From positions 1-7,824 of the forward strand of contig JAQBVH010000124.1 of assembly GCA_027623615.1 (NCBI GenBank): 7,824 bases of DNA, read 5' to 3'. How positions within the stretch are numbered: the first letter of the stretch is position 1; each line of letters begins with the position of its first letter. This DNA comes from Planctomycetota bacterium. Its GTDB lineage: Bacteria > Planctomycetota > UBA1135 > GCA-002686595. The position numbers were made by a program, and so were the translations under genes. This document shows, piece after piece, positions 6,401 through 7,824 of the stretch. Below the pieces are notes generated by a model. That model searched no databases. It saw only the letters and a program-made list of their open reading frames with translations, and had not been told where the DNA came from.

Positions 6401-7655
6401 CGAGCACCCCCCCAAGGGCGAGGAGTTCACTCAGAACGCGCCCAAGATCGACCTCGCCGAGCTCTGGCAGGCCCGGCGCACGGCGAAGGCACGCCTGGTC
6501 GAGGCGGCGGCCGCCCGCATGACGAGGAGCTTCGTGGAGCGCGACGACTCACCGCTCTTGCTCGAGAAGGTCCTCGGCGGCCTCGACGAGGAGGCCCTGT
6601 TCATCGGCTTTGCCCGGCGCTTTGCCCCGTACAAGCGCGCACACCTGGTGTTCCAGGACGCACAGCGCCTGTGCCAGATTCTCGGAGACGGGGACCGGCC
6701 CGTGCGCCTGTTGATCGCCGGCAAGGCCCACCCGGCGGATGGCCGGGGCAAGGACATCCTCGCCAGCATCGCCCGGGAGGGCCGCAGCGAGGACCTGTCC
6801 GGCAAGGTCATCTTCCTCGAGGACTACGACGCCGACCTGGCACGCTACTTGGTGCAGGGCGTCGACGTCTGGCTGAACACGCCGACACGTCTGATGGAGG
6901 CCTCCGGAACCAGTGGAATGAAGTCGGCTGCCAACGGCGGTCTGAACCTGTCGATCGCCGACGGCTGGTGGCCCGAAGGGGCCGACGGACAGAACGGCTG
7001 GACGATCGCGGGGGAGCGGATCTACGACGAGCAGGTCCTGCAGGACCAGCACGACTCCGTGACCCTCTATCGCCTGCTCGAAGAGGAGGTCGTCCCCCTG
7101 TACTTCGACCGCGACGACCAGGGCGTCCCGCGCGCCTGGCTGACCCGAGCGCGCCACGCGCTGGCCACCCTGCCCGCGATGTTCGACAGCGTGCGCATGG
7201 TCGACGAGTATGCCCGGCGGGCCTATCGACCCCTGGCCCGCTCGCACGCGGCCCTGGTAGAGCGCGCCTATGCGCCCGCCCGCGAGGCTGCACGCCGCCG
7301 GGCGCGCCTCGAGCGCGGACTGGTCGCGCTCAAGGTGCATGGGACCGCGGTCGGGGAGCTCGCGTGCCTGCGCGTGGGCGAACCAGTCGAGGCGCGGGTC
7401 GAGCTGGAGCTCGGTGAGCTGTCCCCGGACGACGTGCTGGTCGAGCTCGTGGTGGGGCATTCCCGTGGGAATCCGCAGCTGATCAACGAGGTGCACGTCG
7501 AGCTCCTGCCGGTCGGCAGCGCCAAGGACGGCGTGATCGCCTTCGAAGGCTCCCAGGTGATCGAGCGCTCCGGCGAATACGCCTACGGCATCCGCGTCCG
7601 CGCCCGTGAGGCCGAGGGCTCCGGCGGATGGAAGGAGATGGTGCGCTGGTTGTAG
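3456..7655 (+). CDS. Bifunctional fusion: GT3-type glycogen synthase + GT35 alpha-glucan phosphorylase (DUF3417-containing)
   Basis: This 1399-residue cytoplasmic protein joins two opposing enzymes. Residues 1 to about 535 are a GT3 glycogen synthase: EVSFEVCNKIGGIHTVL (8-24), HFHEWMTG (155-162), TTHATMLGR (180-188), TPNGID (254-259), GRYEFHNKG with R302 and K308 (301-309), and YYEPWGYTPQE with the E428/E436 E-x7-E pair. An Arg/Pro-rich linker spans about 540-562. A DUF3417 domain follows (about 572-660; LSRNFYWTWD at 582-591). The GT35 phosphorylase (about 665-1270) has YFCAEYGIHESLPIYSGGLG, WHMNEGHAAF (828-837), TTHTPVPAGHDRF (868-880), RRFAPYKRAHL (1054-1064), and EASGTSGMKSAANGG with K1156 at the pyridoxal-phosphate lysine position. 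A beta-rich C-terminal domain (about 1285-1399) ends it. Both active sites look complete. The synthase half would add glucose from a nucleotide sugar; the phosphorylase half would release glucose-1-phosphate. I see no good internal ribosome site near the linker, so one chain is expected. I am sure of both family calls; in vivo activities and donor are inferred. Confidence 0.93.
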   Translation: MSHPALFEVSFEVCNKIGGIHTVLTTKVATAQSRWPGEYICIGPWLLSQAERSRNFEEEQGHEVFTESCRQMGIPVKVGRWTIPGRPLTILVEFSGLWEKKDDLLAHLWEEHEVDSLEGGYDYEEPVLFGHAAGLVIERWWEEHLAPLHQRGVAHFHEWMTGTGLLHLRERCPAIGTVFTTHATMLGRALSSLGLSPEDGLAADPAELAKEHHVTAKHSLEGVCARAADAFTTVSSVTGPEAAALHARSPEPLTPNGIDLAVVDEMAGPVGRDEARTRLRRLASSFLGEDVSDAAFLATSGRYEFHNKGMDLCLDAVADLESVAGRRLVLFVLVPARNSGVRPEVRARVDAGTATGGSIGLTTHNLLHPEEDPVHVRCAELGLVNAAGSRVKIVQVPVYLDGADDLIGLPYEAVARAMDLTVFPSYYEPWGYTPQESLALGVPTVTSDYAGFGRWGETEGLDPDSGVTILKRRGRPYADSRADLARTIEDFLERGASAAEAREACRRTASRTSWTDMYSNYESAYARADAAISERLANGAPVRRRPPRPVVLPHAGDGRRPRLTSFEVEATLPPELSGLTELSRNFYWTWDREGRFLFEELASASWEGSGHNPVKLLRRVFREDTDRRAADPSYVAKVERVLERQRARLAAPHTDPELGTSNPVAYFCAEYGIHESLPIYSGGLGILSGDHLKAASDLGLPLIAVGLFYRKGYGGQRLTIDGEQETYEVDNDPRNLALTPVRDASGEPLTVRLQLPSSELVLRAWLAKVGRIDLYLLDADCPENRPEDRDITRRLYGGDSKTRLRQELVLGRGGVRLLDRLGIEPAAWHMNEGHAAFLGLERVSHLVREEGLTFAEAREVVRGSTAFTTHTPVPAGHDRFSHDLLRPYFNDVAGWAGIDWDQFLELGHADGDGDDFNMTYLALSFSGCVNGVSQMHGDVSRGLLASYWPGLFESEVPVVGLTNGVHLPTWTANEIAALVSPGEHPPKGEEFTQNAPKIDLAELWQARRTAKARLVEAAAARMTRSFVERDDSPLLLEKVLGGLDEEALFIGFARRFAPYKRAHLVFQDAQRLCQILGDGDRPVRLLIAGKAHPADGRGKDILASIAREGRSEDLSGKVIFLEDYDADLARYLVQGVDVWLNTPTRLMEASGTSGMKSAANGGLNLSIADGWWPEGADGQNGWTIAGERIYDEQVLQDQHDSVTLYRLLEEEVVPLYFDRDDQGVPRAWLTRARHALATLPAMFDSVRMVDEYARRAYRPLARSHAALVERAYAPAREAARRRARLERGLVALKVHGTAVGELACLRVGEPVEARVELELGELSPDDVLVELVVGHSRGNPQLINEVHVELLPVGSAKDGVIAFEGSQVIERSGEYAYGIRVRAREAEGSGGWKEMVRWL
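7614..7618 (+). promoter_or_regulatory. Possible Shine-Dalgarno site for the downstream gene
   Basis: GAGGG at 7614-7618 lies nine bases before ATG 7628, inside the end of the synthase-phosphorylase gene. A stronger-looking AAGGAG (7632-7637) sits after that ATG and would fit only a CTG start at 7646, so the assignment is uncertain. Confidence 0.35.
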
Positions 7656-7824
7656 GGGCGCTCCTCGCGTTTCCGCTGCTCGTCCTCCTGCAGGACGAGC
7701 GCAGCCAGGCGCCGGTCGATCCCGACGCCCTGCTGCCGCGCTCTGTCCAGGACAGCCTGGCGGCCCTCGACCCGACCGTCGCCGGTTGGGGCAGCGAGGC
7801 GTTGGCGGACGCGGTGCACGAGCT
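7628..7824 (+). CDS. Unidentified protein with N-terminal hydrophobic export/anchor segment, 3' end cut by window
   Basis: The first 65 codons of an open frame run off the window end. ATG 7628 is the only ATG, GTG or TTG available, because an in-frame TGA lies just upstream at 7607-7609. It overlaps the synthase-phosphorylase gene by 28 bases. The product begins MEGDG, then has a hydrophobic run (residues 6-21, ALVVGALLAFPLLVLL), then a polar Asp/Pro/Ala-rich stretch. This resembles an uncleaved anchor or a signal peptide. The n-region is acidic (Glu, Asp), which is unusual for secretion signals and could mean that the start is wrong: a CTG at 7646 preceded by AAGGAG would remove the acidic residues. 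There is no lipobox cysteine. Codons after the overlap show the same GC-ending bias as the genes before it, which supports real coding. I do not recognise the family and assign no function. Its place at the end of a glucan operon may be incidental. Confidence 0.6.
   Translation, partial: MEGDGALVVGALLAFPLLVLLQDERSQAPVDPDALLPRSVQDSLAALDPTVAGWGSEALADAVHE
7678..7700. other. Perfect hairpin just after the synthase-phosphorylase stop
   Basis: The arms GCTCGTCC (7678-7685) and GGACGAGC (7693-7700) are exact reverse complements around a 7-base loop, starting 22 bases after the TAG at 7653-7655. An overlapping palindrome, TCCTGCAGGA (7686-7695), gives an alternative fold. No T-run follows, so it is not a standard intrinsic terminator, and it lies within the next gene's coding sequence. 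It might slow polymerase or ribosomes, protect upstream mRNA, or be chance in GC-rich DNA. Confidence 0.35.

Noticed and set aside
3612..6407. 931-residue open frame on the minus strand opposite the fusion gene
   Set aside because: Long antisense frames are expected in GC-rich coding DNA. The composition is shadow-like (Arg, Gly, Val, His, Gln-rich) with no recognisable motif, while the + strand encodes clear enzyme domains.
7678..7700. Rho-independent terminator after the fusion gene
   Set aside because: The stem is perfect, but no T-run follows and the sequence lies within a probable downstream coding region.
1..7824. Mobile element, CRISPR array, tRNA/rRNA or defence system
   Set aside because: No spaced direct repeats, transposase or integrase motifs, or structural RNA features were seen; the strand is filled by carbohydrate enzymes.

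Overview
The window is a high-GC bacterial segment, densely coding on the + strand. By my reading it is one operon for storage-glucan (glycogen or related alpha-glucan) metabolism. Gene order: the 3' part of a glycogen debranching enzyme (1-1001), a GT4 glycogen-synthase-like glycosyltransferase (998-2212), a GH57 alpha-amylase-type enzyme (2209-3459), a 1399-residue fusion of a GT3-type glycogen synthase with a GT35 alpha-glucan phosphorylase (3456-7655), and the 5' end of an unidentified gene whose product begins with a hydrophobic export or anchor segment (7628-7824, cut by the window).

The first three junctions are 4-base stop/start overlaps, GTGA, ATGA and TTGA, each with a Shine-Dalgarno-like sequence just upstream. 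The last junction overlaps by 28 bases. There is no gene-free stretch, no internal promoter and no convincing terminator, so the genes are probably co-transcribed and translationally coupled. The promoter must lie upstream of base 1 and the operon continues past 7824.

Together the genes cover both directions of alpha-glucan turnover. Two dissimilar glucosyltransferases (GT4 and GT3) would elongate chains. The phosphorylase would release glucose-1-phosphate, the debranching enzyme would remove alpha-1,6 branches left by the phosphorylase, and the GH57 enzyme would cut or rearrange internal alpha-1,4 bonds. No branching enzyme and no ADP-glucose pyrophosphorylase lies in the window. The notable point is the fusion of the synthetic and degradative enzymes into one polypeptide in which the catalytic motifs of both halves look intact.

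The taxon cannot be fixed from the sequence. Strong GC preference at third codon positions, a bacterial (Bacteroidetes-like) GT3 synthase and the debranching/GT4/GH57 gene order would suit a high-GC member of Planctomycetota, Myxococcota or a related group, but this is a guess. Nothing in the window (no insertion sequence, integrase, tRNA or CRISPR) suggests a mobile island. The content is core carbohydrate metabolism with an unusual architecture.
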